NCBI RefSeq assembly: GCF_003605435.1
Contig: NZ_QXQB01000004.1
Span: 310,001 to 374,000, forward strand
DNA length: 64,000 nucleotides
From: Paenibacillus pinisoli
GTDB taxonomy: Bacteria; Bacillota; Bacilli; Paenibacillales; Paenibacillaceae
Direction: 5' to 3'
Every line of letters begins with the position of its first letter. The first letter of the stretch is position 1. Below, in pieces: positions 35,402-43,391 of the stretch. The translations under genes were made by a program, and so were the position numbers. The notes below the pieces were generated by a model. It was not told the DNA's origin, did no database searches, and worked only from the letters and a program-made list of their open reading frames with translations.

Positions 35402-35432
35402 ACGATAACCGCTAGAGTGGACTCTATGTCAA
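35402..35432 (-). promoter_or_regulatory. MerR-type promoter with palindrome in a 19-bp spacer
   Basis: On the minus strand TTGACA (35432-35427), 19 bp, then TATCGT (35407-35402). The spacer holds a perfect inverted repeat TAGAGT-CC-ACTCTA (35413-35426). An over-long spacer with an inverted repeat is the known signature of promoters that MerR-family activators realign by twisting. Confidence 0.88.
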
Positions 35433-35530
35433 CAGCCTTTTATTAGAATGCCTCAATGGCCTGCAGGAATACCATCGCCGTATGTTGACAAGCAACATTA
35501 ATCTGCAATGAAGAAACGGAGACGACGGGC

Positions 35531-35923
35531 ATGTATTATACAATCTCGCAAGTCGCACAAAAAACGGATTTATCGATTCATACGATACGTTACTACGACA
35601 AGGAAGGGCTGCTTCCCTTTGTAGACCGCCAGAACGGAACCAGAGTGTTCAGCGAGCAGGATATCGACTGGCTCGATCTGCTTTGCTGCTTGAAGAATAC
35701 AGGCATGCCGATCAAGGATATCCGCACTCTTATTCAGCACTGCATGGACAATGACGCGGTGCTTCAGAAGGGAGTCGACATTCTCGTCGAGCACCGGAAG
35801 AAGGTCGTAGACCAGCTGGGGGAGGTGCAGCGCAGTCTGGATACGCTGGATTACAAAATTCAGCATCTGCCCCGCATGTTCCGCGAGAGGTTCTCTTCAG
35901 AAGCGGCAGCGCCACGCAGCTAA
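35531..35923 (+). CDS. MerR family activator (aldehyde/stress sensor type)
   Basis: A 130-residue MerR protein. The winged helix is TISQVAQKTDLSIHTIRYYDKEGLLPF, then a coiled-coil dimerisation helix (residues 80-115). It has no metal-binding C-terminal cysteines, as in the AdhR/NmlR-like group that reacts to aldehydes and electrophiles. GGAGACGA precedes the ATG. It is divergent from an aldo/keto reductase with a MerR-type promoter, the obvious target, and is followed after 30 bp by a VOC gene. Confidence 0.92.
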   Translation: MYYTISQVAQKTDLSIHTIRYYDKEGLLPFVDRQNGTRVFSEQDIDWLDLLCCLKNTGMPIKDIRTLIQHCMDNDAVLQKGVDILVEHRKKVVDQLGEVQRSLDTLDYKIQHLPRMFRERFSSEAAAPRS

Positions 35924-35953
35924 GCGGCCATTATCGGGTATGGAGGAGAATTT

Positions 35954-36310
35954 ATGGAGGTTAAACGAATCGTAGCCAATATCGCTGTCGCTGCTGCAGA
36001 TCCGGCAGCCGCCAAGCGCTTTTATGGGGAGGTGCTGGGCCTTGATAGGCTGATGGACCACGGATGGATCACGACTTACGGACAGGACGGGCACATGCAG
36101 GTTCAGATCAGCGTAGCTTCCGAAGGGGGGAACGGCACGCCGGTCCCCGACCTGTCCATTGAGGTGGATGATGTCGATGAAGCCTATTCGCGCTGTGTTC
36201 AGGCAGGAATTAGCATCGAATATGGCCCGGCAGACGAGCCGTGGGGCGTAAGACGCTTCTATGTGCGGGATCCCTTCGGCAAGCTGGTCAACATCCTTGC
36301 GCACTTATGA
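35954..36310 (+). CDS. VOC (glyoxalase/bleomycin resistance) family protein
   Basis: A 118-residue VOC protein. IVANIAVAAADPAAAKRFYGEVLGL opens the first module and RRFYVRDPFGKLVNILAHL closes the second. GGAGGAG precedes the ATG. It is 30 bp after the MerR gene and may be part of the same aldehyde-response transcript, which would suit a glyoxalase-like role, but the substrate is not evident. Its last 6 bases overlap the convergent terpenoid cyclase gene. Confidence 0.87.
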   Translation: MEVKRIVANIAVAAADPAAAKRFYGEVLGLDRLMDHGWITTYGQDGHMQVQISVASEGGNGTPVPDLSIEVDDVDEAYSRCVQAGISIEYGPADEPWGVRRFYVRDPFGKLVNILAHL

Positions 36311-38194
36311 GCCGAACTTGTTCTTATAATGGGACAGCGCCACGAGCGGCCAGATATACCGGTAGCTGTGGTAGTGGATATAGAAGTATCCCGGCAATCC
36401 CGCGCCCGTCGGATAATCCGTCTTCCAGTTGCGTTCATGCAAAAATGCGATCAGCCGCTCGACGCCGCGATTGATGGCGGGAGTCGCCTCAGGCGATACG
36501 GCGATCAGCGCATCAAGCGCCCAAGCGGTCTGGGACGGCGTGCTGGCGCCGATGGAGATATAATGCGGACTAGAGTCGCTGCGGCAGGATTCGCCCCAGC
36601 CTCCATCCCCTTGTTGCATTCGGAGGAGCCATTCGGCTCCATTTTTTAAAGCGTCATGGGTGGGCGGCAGACCGGCGGCAGCGAGTCCTGTGAGCGCCGC
36701 CCATGTGCCGTACAGATAGCAAACGCCCCATCTGCCGTACCACGAGCCGTTTTTCCCCTGATTCCGAATGAGCCAATCGACGCCTCTTTTCACAAACCTT
36801 TCATTAGATTGAATTCCTGCAAAATTTCCTAAAAACTCCAGCGTCCGTCCGGTCAAATCCGCTTCGGAAGGATCGATTGCCGCCGACTTGGCCCCCTCGA
36901 TGGCAAGCCAGGTCAGCATCTGATTGTTGGTCTCCTTCTCGAAGGCCGGCCAGCCGCCGTCCCTGTTCTGCATGGAGAGAGCCCATCGAAAGCCGCGATG
37001 CCATGCTTCGGCATATACGGGTTCATCCACCGCTAGCCGGTGGATGGCACGGAGCGCGGCAGACGTATCGTCAACATCCGGATTCATCGTATTTGTCTCG
37101 GAGAACCCCCAGCCGCCGGGAGGCGTATTCGGATTATGCTTGCTCCAATCTCCTTTGCGCGTATGCTGTCTCGACAGCAGGAAGGCGCTGGCGCTCAGGA
37201 TGGAATCATGGCGGTGGGAGACGCCTGCCTCCTGAAGCGCGTAGCTGATCAATGCGGTATCCCATACGTCGGAGGGGGAATTTTGTATCGTTGTTATGCC
37301 CTCCGTATGGAAGCGCATATCGGCCAGTCCCTGGCAAGCTTTCCGGACAACAGGATGCTCCTTGCCGTAATCCAGAGCCAGCAGGGCAAAGATCATAAAG
37401 ATCGTGCTGGTGGCATAGCTGTACAGGGTGCCGTCGCCTTCAATCCTCTCCAGCATGAACGCCTCCGCCTTGCTAGTGGCGGCATCGGCGAGAGAGCGGG
37501 GCGAGCCGATCAATCTCGCCATGCCTGCCCGGATATGCTTTTGCATCTCGATATAGGAAGGAAAAGAGGATTCATCCTCGGCGTCCCGATTGGCATAGAG
37601 CGGCGACAGATCAGGCGTCCGTTCAGTGCGAAGCGAGTACTTGCGGGAGCCCATGACCAGCATCGGCACAAGATGCACGCGCGCATAGCCGGAGAAAGAG
37701 AATAAGCTAAGCGGCAGCTCGCTTGGCACAAGCATAATCTCCATCGGGATGGCAGCTATCGAGCGCGGCCATTCCCGCTGCCCCGTCGCCGCAAGGATCG
37801 TCTTGGTCAAGGTGCTGCGGACCATGCCGATGCCGCCGCGCGACAATATGTAGGCCTTGGCCCGCTGCATATGCTCGTCGCCAGCCGAGCTGTAGCCGGA
37901 AATAAGCAGGGCGTAATAGGCCTCGATCGAAGCGGATAAGCTGCCTTTCTCTTCATCATGGTACAGCCGCCAGCAGCCGTCGGGCTGCTGGCTTGCGGCG
38001 ATCCGGTCATGCAGCTGGCGCAGCAGCTCCTCGTCTTCATGCTCCAGCAGCCGAAAGAGGATCAGGACATAGGCATCGATAATCGTGCCATTCTCAAAGC
38101 AAAAGCGCCAGGAGCCGTCCTCCTTCTGTTCACCGATCAGCCAATCGGCAAGCTGGCCGATGCTTTGATCGACCCGGTTGTGCAATTCATTCAC
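36305..38194 (-). CDS. Squalene-hopene/sporulenol-type terpenoid cyclase
   Basis: A 629-residue class II triterpenoid cyclase. The catalytic acid motif DXDD is present as NPDVDDTSAAL near residue 370. Several QW repeats are visible: QKEDGSW and QQPDGCW near the N terminus, QNRDGGWPAF near 430, and NQGKNGSW and QQGDGGWGE near the C terminus. The length fits the Bacillus subtilis tetraprenyl-beta-curcumene cyclase (SqhC, about 632 residues), which makes sporulenes in spores, as well as squalene-hopene cyclases. The enzyme protonates a polyprene and cyclises it at the membrane. No polyprenyl synthase or squalene synthase lies nearby, so the substrate is open. GGAGG lies 12 nt before the start. 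Confidence 0.88.
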   Translation of the reverse strand: MNELHNRVDQSIGQLADWLIGEQKEDGSWRFCFENGTIIDAYVLILFRLLEHEDEELLRQLHDRIAASQQPDGCWRLYHDEEKGSLSASIEAYYALLISGYSSAGDEHMQRAKAYILSRGGIGMVRSTLTKTILAATGQREWPRSIAAIPMEIMLVPSELPLSLFSFSGYARVHLVPMLVMGSRKYSLRTERTPDLSPLYANRDAEDESSFPSYIEMQKHIRAGMARLIGSPRSLADAATSKAEAFMLERIEGDGTLYSYATSTIFMIFALLALDYGKEHPVVRKACQGLADMRFHTEGITTIQNSPSDVWDTALISYALQEAGVSHRHDSILSASAFLLSRQHTRKGDWSKHNPNTPPGGWGFSETNTMNPDVDDTSAALRAIHRLAVDEPVYAEAWHRGFRWALSMQNRDGGWPAFEKETNNQMLTWLAIEGAKSAAIDPSEADLTGRTLEFLGNFAGIQSNERFVKRGVDWLIRNQGKNGSWYGRWGVCYLYGTWAALTGLAAAGLPPTHDALKNGAEWLLRMQQGDGGWGESCRSDSSPHYISIGASTPSQTAWALDALIAVSPEATPAINRGVERLIAFLHERNWKTDYPTGAGLPGYFYIHYHSYRYIWPLVALSHYKNKFGS

Positions 38195-38259
38195 AGTCCG
38201 TACCTCCAGCCGTTTTTCTACATTCTATGAGCGGCGAAGGACGGAAATGTGAGCAACCC

Positions 38260-39159
38260 TTACCGCGAACGGGCAGGATGGCTGCGGATCAAGTCGAGGA
38301 ACCGGGCGGCAGCTGCCGATAACGGCTCGTTCTTGCGCGTGCATACGGCGATGGAATTGATGGGCTGCACGCCATCGACATAAACCCGGCTCAGCTCGCC
38401 GCGCTCTACCTTGTCCCGGACGGCAAGGGAGGATACGAAGTTCGCCCCGTAGCCCGCAATGACAGCCGTAATGGCTTCATGAAGGCCGTTGAATTGCAGC
38501 GCAACTCTTGGCGCTGGCGCATTGCAGGTCCGGCACAGGGCAAATAGCCGCTCCCGGGTCGAGCTTCCGGTCTCGCGCATAACGAACGGTTCCTTCATCA
38601 TCTCCGTTAACGTCACATGGCGGCTGGCATACCGATGCCCCGGCGCCACAACGAACCACAGCTCGTCCTCGAACAGCTGCTCTGTGGCGATCGAATCGGG
38701 ATATTCCTCCGGGATGCCGCCGTAGATGGCGATATCGGCTTCCATTTGCTGCAGCTTATGCAGCGCCCCGCTGGAATCGGTCGTGTGGATTGTCATCTCG
38801 ACCCCTTCGTATGCCTGCTTGTACTTGGCTATCCAGGCCGGAAGAAGGAAGTGTGCAGGCAGATAGGTGGCTGCGACCCGGATTTGCCCGATAGCGCCTT
38901 CTCTGTAATCCCGGGCAAACTGCTCGATCTGGGATTCCACTGCAAACAGTCTGCTTGCCAGTACAGCCAGTTGTTCTCCGGCCTCGGTTAAGGCGATGCC
39001 CCGTCCCTCCGGGCGCAGCAGCCGCAGCGCCAGATCCTTCTCGAAGCGTTTGATCTGCGATGTAATCGCAGGCTGGCTTATATTTAACAGCTCCGAAGCG
39101 CGAGTGACGCTGCCGGTAGAGGCTATGGTATGGAAAAGGCGCAGCGCGTGCAGATTCAT
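38260..39159 (-). CDS. LysR family transcriptional regulator (CysL/YwfM-like)
   Basis: A 299-residue LysR protein. The winged helix is FHTIASTGSVTRASELLNIS then QPAITSQIKRFE. The effector domain contains IGQIRVAATYLPAHFLLPAW and FVMRETGSSTRERLF, patterns seen in the CysL/CbbR-like branch. AAAGGGGAA precedes the start. It is divergent from an O-methyltransferase gene with an AT-rich LysR-box-like repeat between them, so it is likely the regulator of that gene. Confidence 0.9.
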   Translation of the reverse strand: MNLHALRLFHTIASTGSVTRASELLNISQPAITSQIKRFEKDLALRLLRPEGRGIALTEAGEQLAVLASRLFAVESQIEQFARDYREGAIGQIRVAATYLPAHFLLPAWIAKYKQAYEGVEMTIHTTDSSGALHKLQQMEADIAIYGGIPEEYPDSIATEQLFEDELWFVVAPGHRYASRHVTLTEMMKEPFVMRETGSSTRERLFALCRTCNAPAPRVALQFNGLHEAITAVIAGYGANFVSSLAVRDKVERGELSRVYVDGVQPINSIAVCTRKNEPLSAAAARFLDLIRSHPARSR

Positions 39160-39214
39160 GGTTCATTCCCCTTTCAATTCATATACCGAATATATAGGTT
39201 AGACAGAAACATAT

Positions 39215-39245
39215 ATTATATTTATGATAATAAACCTTTTACAAT
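39215..39245 (+). promoter_or_regulatory. LysR-box-like repeat and -10 box before the O-methyltransferase
   Basis: ATTAT-N7-ATAAT at 39215-39231 fits the T-N11-A LysR form. A TACAAT -10 box is at 39240-39245 with no good -35, consistent with activation from the repeat. Confidence 0.45.
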
Positions 39246-39284
39246 ATAGCTAGAAGTTCATTCTTGTAAAAGGGAGCTGGGAGC

Positions 39285-39959
39285 ATGAGCAATCAACAGG
39301 AGTTATGGACGAGAGTCGACGGGTATGTGGAGGAGAAGCTGATTCCAGCTGACGCTGCGCTTGCTGCGGCGCTTGAGGCCAACCGCGAAGCGGGTTTGCC
39401 GCCTATCGACGTGTCGCCGGCGCAGGGGAAGTTGCTGCAATTGCTGGCAAGAATTCAAGGGGCAAAGCGCATTCTGGAGATCGGGACGCTTGGCGGCTAC
39501 AGCACGATCTGGCTGGCTGGAGCGCTGCCTGCGGGAGGAAAGCTGGTTACCCTGGAATATGAACCGCTTCATGCCCGGGTAGCGGAGCAAAATATTGAGC
39601 GGGCGGGATTCGGAGACGTTGTGGAGATTCGAGTGGGTCTTGCGCTGGATCAGTTGGAGGCGCTGGCGGAGGAAGGAGCGGAGCCATTCGATCTGATCTT
39701 CATCGATGCGGATAAGCCGAATAACCCGCATTATCTCGACTGGGCGCTTCGCTTGTCCCGTCCCGGCACAGTCATAATTGGAGACAATGTGGTAAGGAAC
39801 GGCGCGGTGATTGACGGCCAGGACGAGGATGCGCGGGTGATTGGCACACGCCAATTTTTTGATAAGCTGGCGTCCGCGCCGCGAGTGGCTTGCACCGCTA
39901 TTCAGACGGTAGGAAGCAAAGGTTATGACGGCTTTATGATTGGAATTGTAGAAGCTTGA
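39285..39959 (+). CDS. O-methyltransferase family 3 (catechol/caffeoyl-CoA type)
   Basis: A 224-residue SAM-dependent methyltransferase. The SAM site is ILEIGTLGGYSTIWLAGALP, the acidic residue binding the ribose is in VTLEYEP, and the metal-binding aspartates are in DLIFIDADKPNNPHYLDWAL and VIIGDNVVRNG. These enzymes methylate catechol-like hydroxyls with a divalent metal. AAAAGGGAGC precedes the ATG. It is divergent from the LysR gene. Its stop codon directly overlaps the -35 zone of the next TetR gene. Confidence 0.92.
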   Translation: MSNQQELWTRVDGYVEEKLIPADAALAAALEANREAGLPPIDVSPAQGKLLQLLARIQGAKRILEIGTLGGYSTIWLAGALPAGGKLVTLEYEPLHARVAEQNIERAGFGDVVEIRVGLALDQLEALAEEGAEPFDLIFIDADKPNNPHYLDWALRLSRPGTVIIGDNVVRNGAVIDGQDEDARVIGTRQFFDKLASAPRVACTAIQTVGSKGYDGFMIGIVEA

Positions 39960-39969
39960 AAGTTTGGGC

Positions 39970-40028
39970 TTGCAAATTGCGGAAAGCAGAAGTAGAATAT
40001 CGTTAAATGAAAGTGATCACTTGCATTT
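39970..40028 (+). promoter_or_regulatory. TetR gene promoter and operator
   Basis: TTGCAA (39970-39975), a 17-bp spacer and TAGAAT (39993-39998). A palindrome follows at about 40005-40028: a 10-nt arm AATGnAAGTG is mirrored as CACTTnCATT around AT (with one mismatched pair per arm). It sits at the expected transcription start. The same plan recurs at 40660-40681. Confidence 0.85.
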
Positions 40029-40053
40029 CATTACTGCGGGAAGGAGGGGTCTT

Positions 40054-40644
40054 ATCGTTAACGGCAAGCTTGGCACCGCCGAGAAGCTGATGAGAGCGAT
40101 CATTGATCTTGTGGCGGAGCAAGGCTACAACGGTGTGTCAACGAAGGAAATCGCAGCTTATGCCGGCGTGAATGAGGTGACGCTGTTCCGTCATTTTGGC
40201 AGCAAGCTGAATTTACTTGAGAAGGCGTTTCATCGTAATCACTATGCGGAAGAGATGGAGAAGCTGTTCCAGCAGAAGCTGACGTATAGCCTGCACGATG
40301 ATCTGCTGGCGATCAGCAGGCGTTATCATGAGCTGATGAACCGCAACCGGAAGATTATGCAGATTGCCTTCAAGGAGAAACCGATCATTAAACAGTTCGA
40401 GGATTCGACGCACAGGCACCCGCAGAAGCTGCAGGAGCTGCTGATCGAATACTTCAATGAGATGAAGAGGCGCGGGAAGCTCTCGGAATGCAATTCCGAG
40501 CTGCAGGCCAAAGCGTTCATGTGGATGAATCACGGGGCGTTCATGAGCCTGCTGCAAGGGGAAGACTCCTCCCTCGGCTTGTCATCGGTAGATGAGTTTA
40601 TCGATGAAAGCGTCAATACCTTTACTAGGGCTTTAACTCCCTAG
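40054..40644 (+). CDS. TetR family regulator, apparently without an ATG/GTG/TTG start
   Basis: A TetR regulator: VSTKEIAAYAGVNEVTLFRHFGSK is the HTH core and a 130-residue ligand domain follows. The start is the odd point. A strong site AAGGAGG (40041-40047) is followed by an in-frame ATC at 40054 and no ATG, GTG or TTG nearby. In-frame choices are a TTG at 40021 inside the operator (poor site, only about 16 nt into the transcript), an ATG at 40090 (which removes the beginning of helix 1), or this ATC. I annotate the ATC start, giving 196 residues, with low confidence in the exact start. Its operator copies here and before the MFS gene indicate autoregulation and control of that pump. Confidence 0.75.
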   Translation: MVNGKLGTAEKLMRAIIDLVAEQGYNGVSTKEIAAYAGVNEVTLFRHFGSKLNLLEKAFHRNHYAEEMEKLFQQKLTYSLHDDLLAISRRYHELMNRNRKIMQIAFKEKPIIKQFEDSTHRHPQKLQELLIEYFNEMKRRGKLSECNSELQAKAFMWMNHGAFMSLLQGEDSSLGLSSVDEFIDESVNTFTRALTP

Positions 40645-40651
40645 TTTTTTT
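40624..40651 (+). terminator. Intrinsic terminator overlapping the end of the TetR gene
   Basis: ACTAGGG, an 8-nt loop, CCCTAGT, then a T-run. The right arm contains the TetR stop codon (TAG at 40642-40644), so the gene is terminated with almost no 3-prime untranslated region and the MFS gene needs its own promoter. Confidence 0.88.
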
Positions 40652-40659
40652 ATGAAAGT

Positions 40660-40681
40660 AATGTAAGTAAGTACTTGCATT
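40660..40681 (+). promoter_or_regulatory. Second TetR operator, before the MFS gene
   Basis: AATGnAAGTA arm, AG, TACTTnCATT arm: the same spacing, arms and mismatch positions as the operator ahead of the TetR gene. I could not place the MFS -35 and -10 boxes with confidence. Confidence 0.8.
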
Positions 40682-40729
40682 CAATATTCTTGAGTGCAAA
40701 ATGATGATTCCAATGAGGAGAGATGTATA

Positions 40730-42127
40730 ATGAGTGCGGAAGTTCAATCCGCCCATACGGCAAAGCTGCTTCGGGTGATACTGGTAACGCTGATGCTGTC
40801 GTCTATGAGCGCTATGATGTTTAATATCGTGCTGCCCCAGTTAAGTCTTGAATTTAACCTGAGCCTGGCGCAGGTTAGCTGGATGTCGGCGGCTTATTCG
40901 CTGATTTACGCTGTCGGCACTGTGACGTACGGCAAGTTGTCGGACCGCTTCAAGTTGAAAGATATATTGACGTTCGGCCTTCTGGTATTTGCGGCAGGCT
41001 CGATCGTCGGCCTTTTCTCTCAAAGCTTCGGCATGGCCCTGCTGGCCAGATGCCTGCAATCGGTCGGCGCGGCATCCATTCCGGCTGTCGCCATGCTTAT
41101 TCCGATTCGGTATATCTCACAGGAGAGAAGAGGCGCAGCGCTAGGGATGGCTGCGGCCGGACTGGCGCTGGGCAGCGCGCTCGGTCCGGTCTTGTCGGCG
41201 CTGATGACGAGCTTTGCGGATTGGAGATGGCTGTTCAGCTTCCCGATCGCCCTGCTTGCGCTGATTCCATTCTATCGTGCTTATTTGCCCGATGATCGCG
41301 GCGCGAAGACAGCGTTCGACTGGCTGGGCGGCATCTTGCTGGGTGCGGCCGCTGGACTGGTGCTTTTTGGTTTCACGAATGCCTCCTGGCTCGCTCTGGG
41401 ACTGGGACTAATCTTCCTTGTTTTGTTCATCTGGCGCATTCGCAGCGCCGCAGAGCCGTTCATTAGACCGGAGCTGTTCCGCAACCGCAAGTATTCATTT
41501 ATGATATTCATTGCTGTAATGGTGAACGGCATTGGCGTGTCGTTCTACTTCCTGACGCCGGTGCTGCTGTCCCGCGTTCAGGAGCTTCCTCCGTATTGGA
41601 TCGGGATGGTCATGGTGCCGGCGGCAATCGTATCCGCAATACTGGGCCGAAAGGCTGGCAAGCTGGCTGACCGCAAGGGCAATGCTTTCTTGTACACAAT
41701 CGCTTCCAGTCTCATCATGGTTTGCTTTGTCCTGCTGTCGTCCTTCGCTGCTGCTCCGGGCTGGTGGATTGCCGCCATACTTATATTGGGCAACGTCGGA
41801 CAGTCCTTTATGATGATTACGATGTCGAACACGGTATCCAGAACGCTGCCGAAGGAGCAGGCCGGGGTAGGGATGGGCCTGTTCTCCATGTGCGGCTTTA
41901 TTACGCACGGCATGGCTTCCGGTCTGTATGGAATTATTGCCGAATGGAAGGCCGCGGCGTCCGTCAATCCCATCCATCAGGATAGCGGCAGCGCGGTATT
42001 CAGCAATCTCTACCTTGTGCTGGCCTTGCTTCATGCGGGCGTACTCATCTTTTATCTCGCTCAATTCGGATCACGCCGCAAGCTTTCGACCATGGCAGCC
42101 AGCCCGGGCAGCGGCGCGAAGCCTTGA
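40730..42127 (+). CDS. MFS exporter (DHA2, 14-helix type)
   Basis: A 465-residue major facilitator protein similar in plan to the 14-helix tetracycline/multidrug pumps (Tet(L), QacA group). FNIVLPQLSLEFNLSLAQVSWMSAAYSL is the family's helix 1-2 region (motif D1). VTYGKLSDRFKLKDILTFGLL carries motif A, and GLALGSALGPVLSALM carries motif C. GAGGAGAG precedes the ATG. It is under the TetR operator at 40660-40681. The exported compound is unknown. Confidence 0.92.
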   Translation: MSAEVQSAHTAKLLRVILVTLMLSSMSAMMFNIVLPQLSLEFNLSLAQVSWMSAAYSLIYAVGTVTYGKLSDRFKLKDILTFGLLVFAAGSIVGLFSQSFGMALLARCLQSVGAASIPAVAMLIPIRYISQERRGAALGMAAAGLALGSALGPVLSALMTSFADWRWLFSFPIALLALIPFYRAYLPDDRGAKTAFDWLGGILLGAAAGLVLFGFTNASWLALGLGLIFLVLFIWRIRSAAEPFIRPELFRNRKYSFMIFIAVMVNGIGVSFYFLTPVLLSRVQELPPYWIGMVMVPAAIVSAILGRKAGKLADRKGNAFLYTIASSLIMVCFVLLSSFAAAPGWWIAAILILGNVGQSFMMITMSNTVSRTLPKEQAGVGMGLFSMCGFITHGMASGLYGIIAEWKAAASVNPIHQDSGSAVFSNLYLVLALLHAGVLIFYLAQFGSRRKLSTMAASPGSGAKP

Positions 42128-42207
42128 TGCAGCGGAGAAAGCGCGCAATGCGGTGACTTCAATGGCAGCGGGAACATGCCCGTAGTTGCATTGACATCTG
42201 ATGACAG

Positions 42208-42255
42208 TGTGAGCATGCTCACATCTCATTGACGCCAAGAGGCCGTTGGTATAAT
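42208..42255 (+). promoter_or_regulatory. Palindromic operator and -10 box before the hydrolase
   Basis: TGTGAGCATGCTCACA at 42208-42223 is a perfect 16-bp palindrome. A TTGACG (42229-42234) and a perfect TATAAT (42250-42255) follow with a short 15-bp spacer, so the -35 may be weak in practice. No regulator gene lies directly beside it. Confidence 0.6.
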
Positions 42256-42310
42256 GTGGGGCTTAGAGTATGACAATCACATGAACCATGGCCGGGAGAG
42301 TATTCTGGGA

Positions 42311-43369
42311 ATGACGGGGATAAGAAATAAACGAAAAAAACGCTGGGCATGGGCGGCGCTTGCAGCCATTATAGCTGCAGCCGTCTTGTTCCATCCCACT
42401 TGGACGCCTGCCATTAAAAGCGATAACAGCATAAGTGTCTTGGAGAGCATCGACATCAATGGAGCCAGGCATACGGTGATGATTCGCGGCGAGAATCGAA
42501 ACAATCCGATCCTTTTATTTGTACATGGCGGACCCGGCAGCTCGGAAATTCCGTATGTGCGGAAGTATCAGAATATGCTGGAGAAACAATTTACAATTGT
42601 TCATTATGACCAGCGGGGCAGCGGCAAATCTTATCATTTTTTTGAGGATTATTCGGTTTTGACAGCCGATCAGCTTGTGGACGATCTACTGGCTCTGACG
42701 GAGCAAATGAAAACGCGGCTGAAGCAAGATACGGTTATTTTGGCCGGGCATTCCTTCGGCACTTACATCGGAATGAAGGCGGCTGCCAAGTCGCCGGAGT
42801 CCTTCTCTGCCTATATCGGCATTGGCCAGGTCGGAGACCATCATGCCAGCGAGCAGGACAGCTTTGCCTATGTGCTGAAGGAGGCGAAGGCTGCACGAGC
42901 AGAAGCCGATATCCGCCAGCTGGAGCGGCTTCGGCCGCTTATAGAGAGCGGGGAGGAGATGACTCCGCGCAGCTTGATTCGCAAATACGGGGGTGCGTCA
43001 AGGCAAATCGACGACAACCGTGATTATTATGAGGGATTCTTGCTGAATCCGGAGTACAACGGGCTTGACGTGCTTCGTTATGTGCGAGGCGTTGCCGAGA
43101 CGCAAGCAGGTTTGCTGGCGGAGGAGTCGGCGCGGCCTTTGCCGGAAATCGTAAGGGAACTCGCTATTCCTTGTTATTTTGTGATGGGCGCGCACGATTA
43201 TATGACTTCCGTAAAAGCGGCTCAGGCTTACTTCGAGCTTCTGGAGGCTCCGAAGAAGGAATTCATCGTGTTCGAGCATTCCGCGCATTACCCGCAATTT
43301 GAGGAGAAAGAGCGGTTTGCCGAGTGGATGGCGGCTACTTTTGGGAGAACAGAGCGAACTAAAGGTTGA
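42311..43369 (+). CDS. Membrane-anchored alpha/beta hydrolase (proline iminopeptidase-like)
   Basis: A 352-residue alpha/beta hydrolase. A positively charged start and one membrane helix (residues about 11-29) suggest an N-in signal anchor, so the catalytic domain is outside. The oxyanion-hole motif is LFVHGGPGSSE, the strand VHYDQRGSGKSY follows, the nucleophile serine is in AGHSFGTY, and a late acid and His are in GAHDYMTS and EHSAHYPQF. HGGPG is typical of proline iminopeptidases (S33). Start: the ATG at 42311 has GGGAGAG about 12 nt upstream; 42281 has none. It is 22 bp before a methyltransferase gene. Confidence 0.85.
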   Translation: MTGIRNKRKKRWAWAALAAIIAAAVLFHPTWTPAIKSDNSISVLESIDINGARHTVMIRGENRNNPILLFVHGGPGSSEIPYVRKYQNMLEKQFTIVHYDQRGSGKSYHFFEDYSVLTADQLVDDLLALTEQMKTRLKQDTVILAGHSFGTYIGMKAAAKSPESFSAYIGIGQVGDHHASEQDSFAYVLKEAKAARAEADIRQLERLRPLIESGEEMTPRSLIRKYGGASRQIDDNRDYYEGFLLNPEYNGLDVLRYVRGVAETQAGLLAEESARPLPEIVRELAIPCYFVMGAHDYMTSVKAAQAYFELLEAPKKEFIVFEHSAHYPQFEEKERFAEWMAATFGRTERTKG

Positions 43370-43391
43370 TGGAAAGTGGGGGATGACAAGG

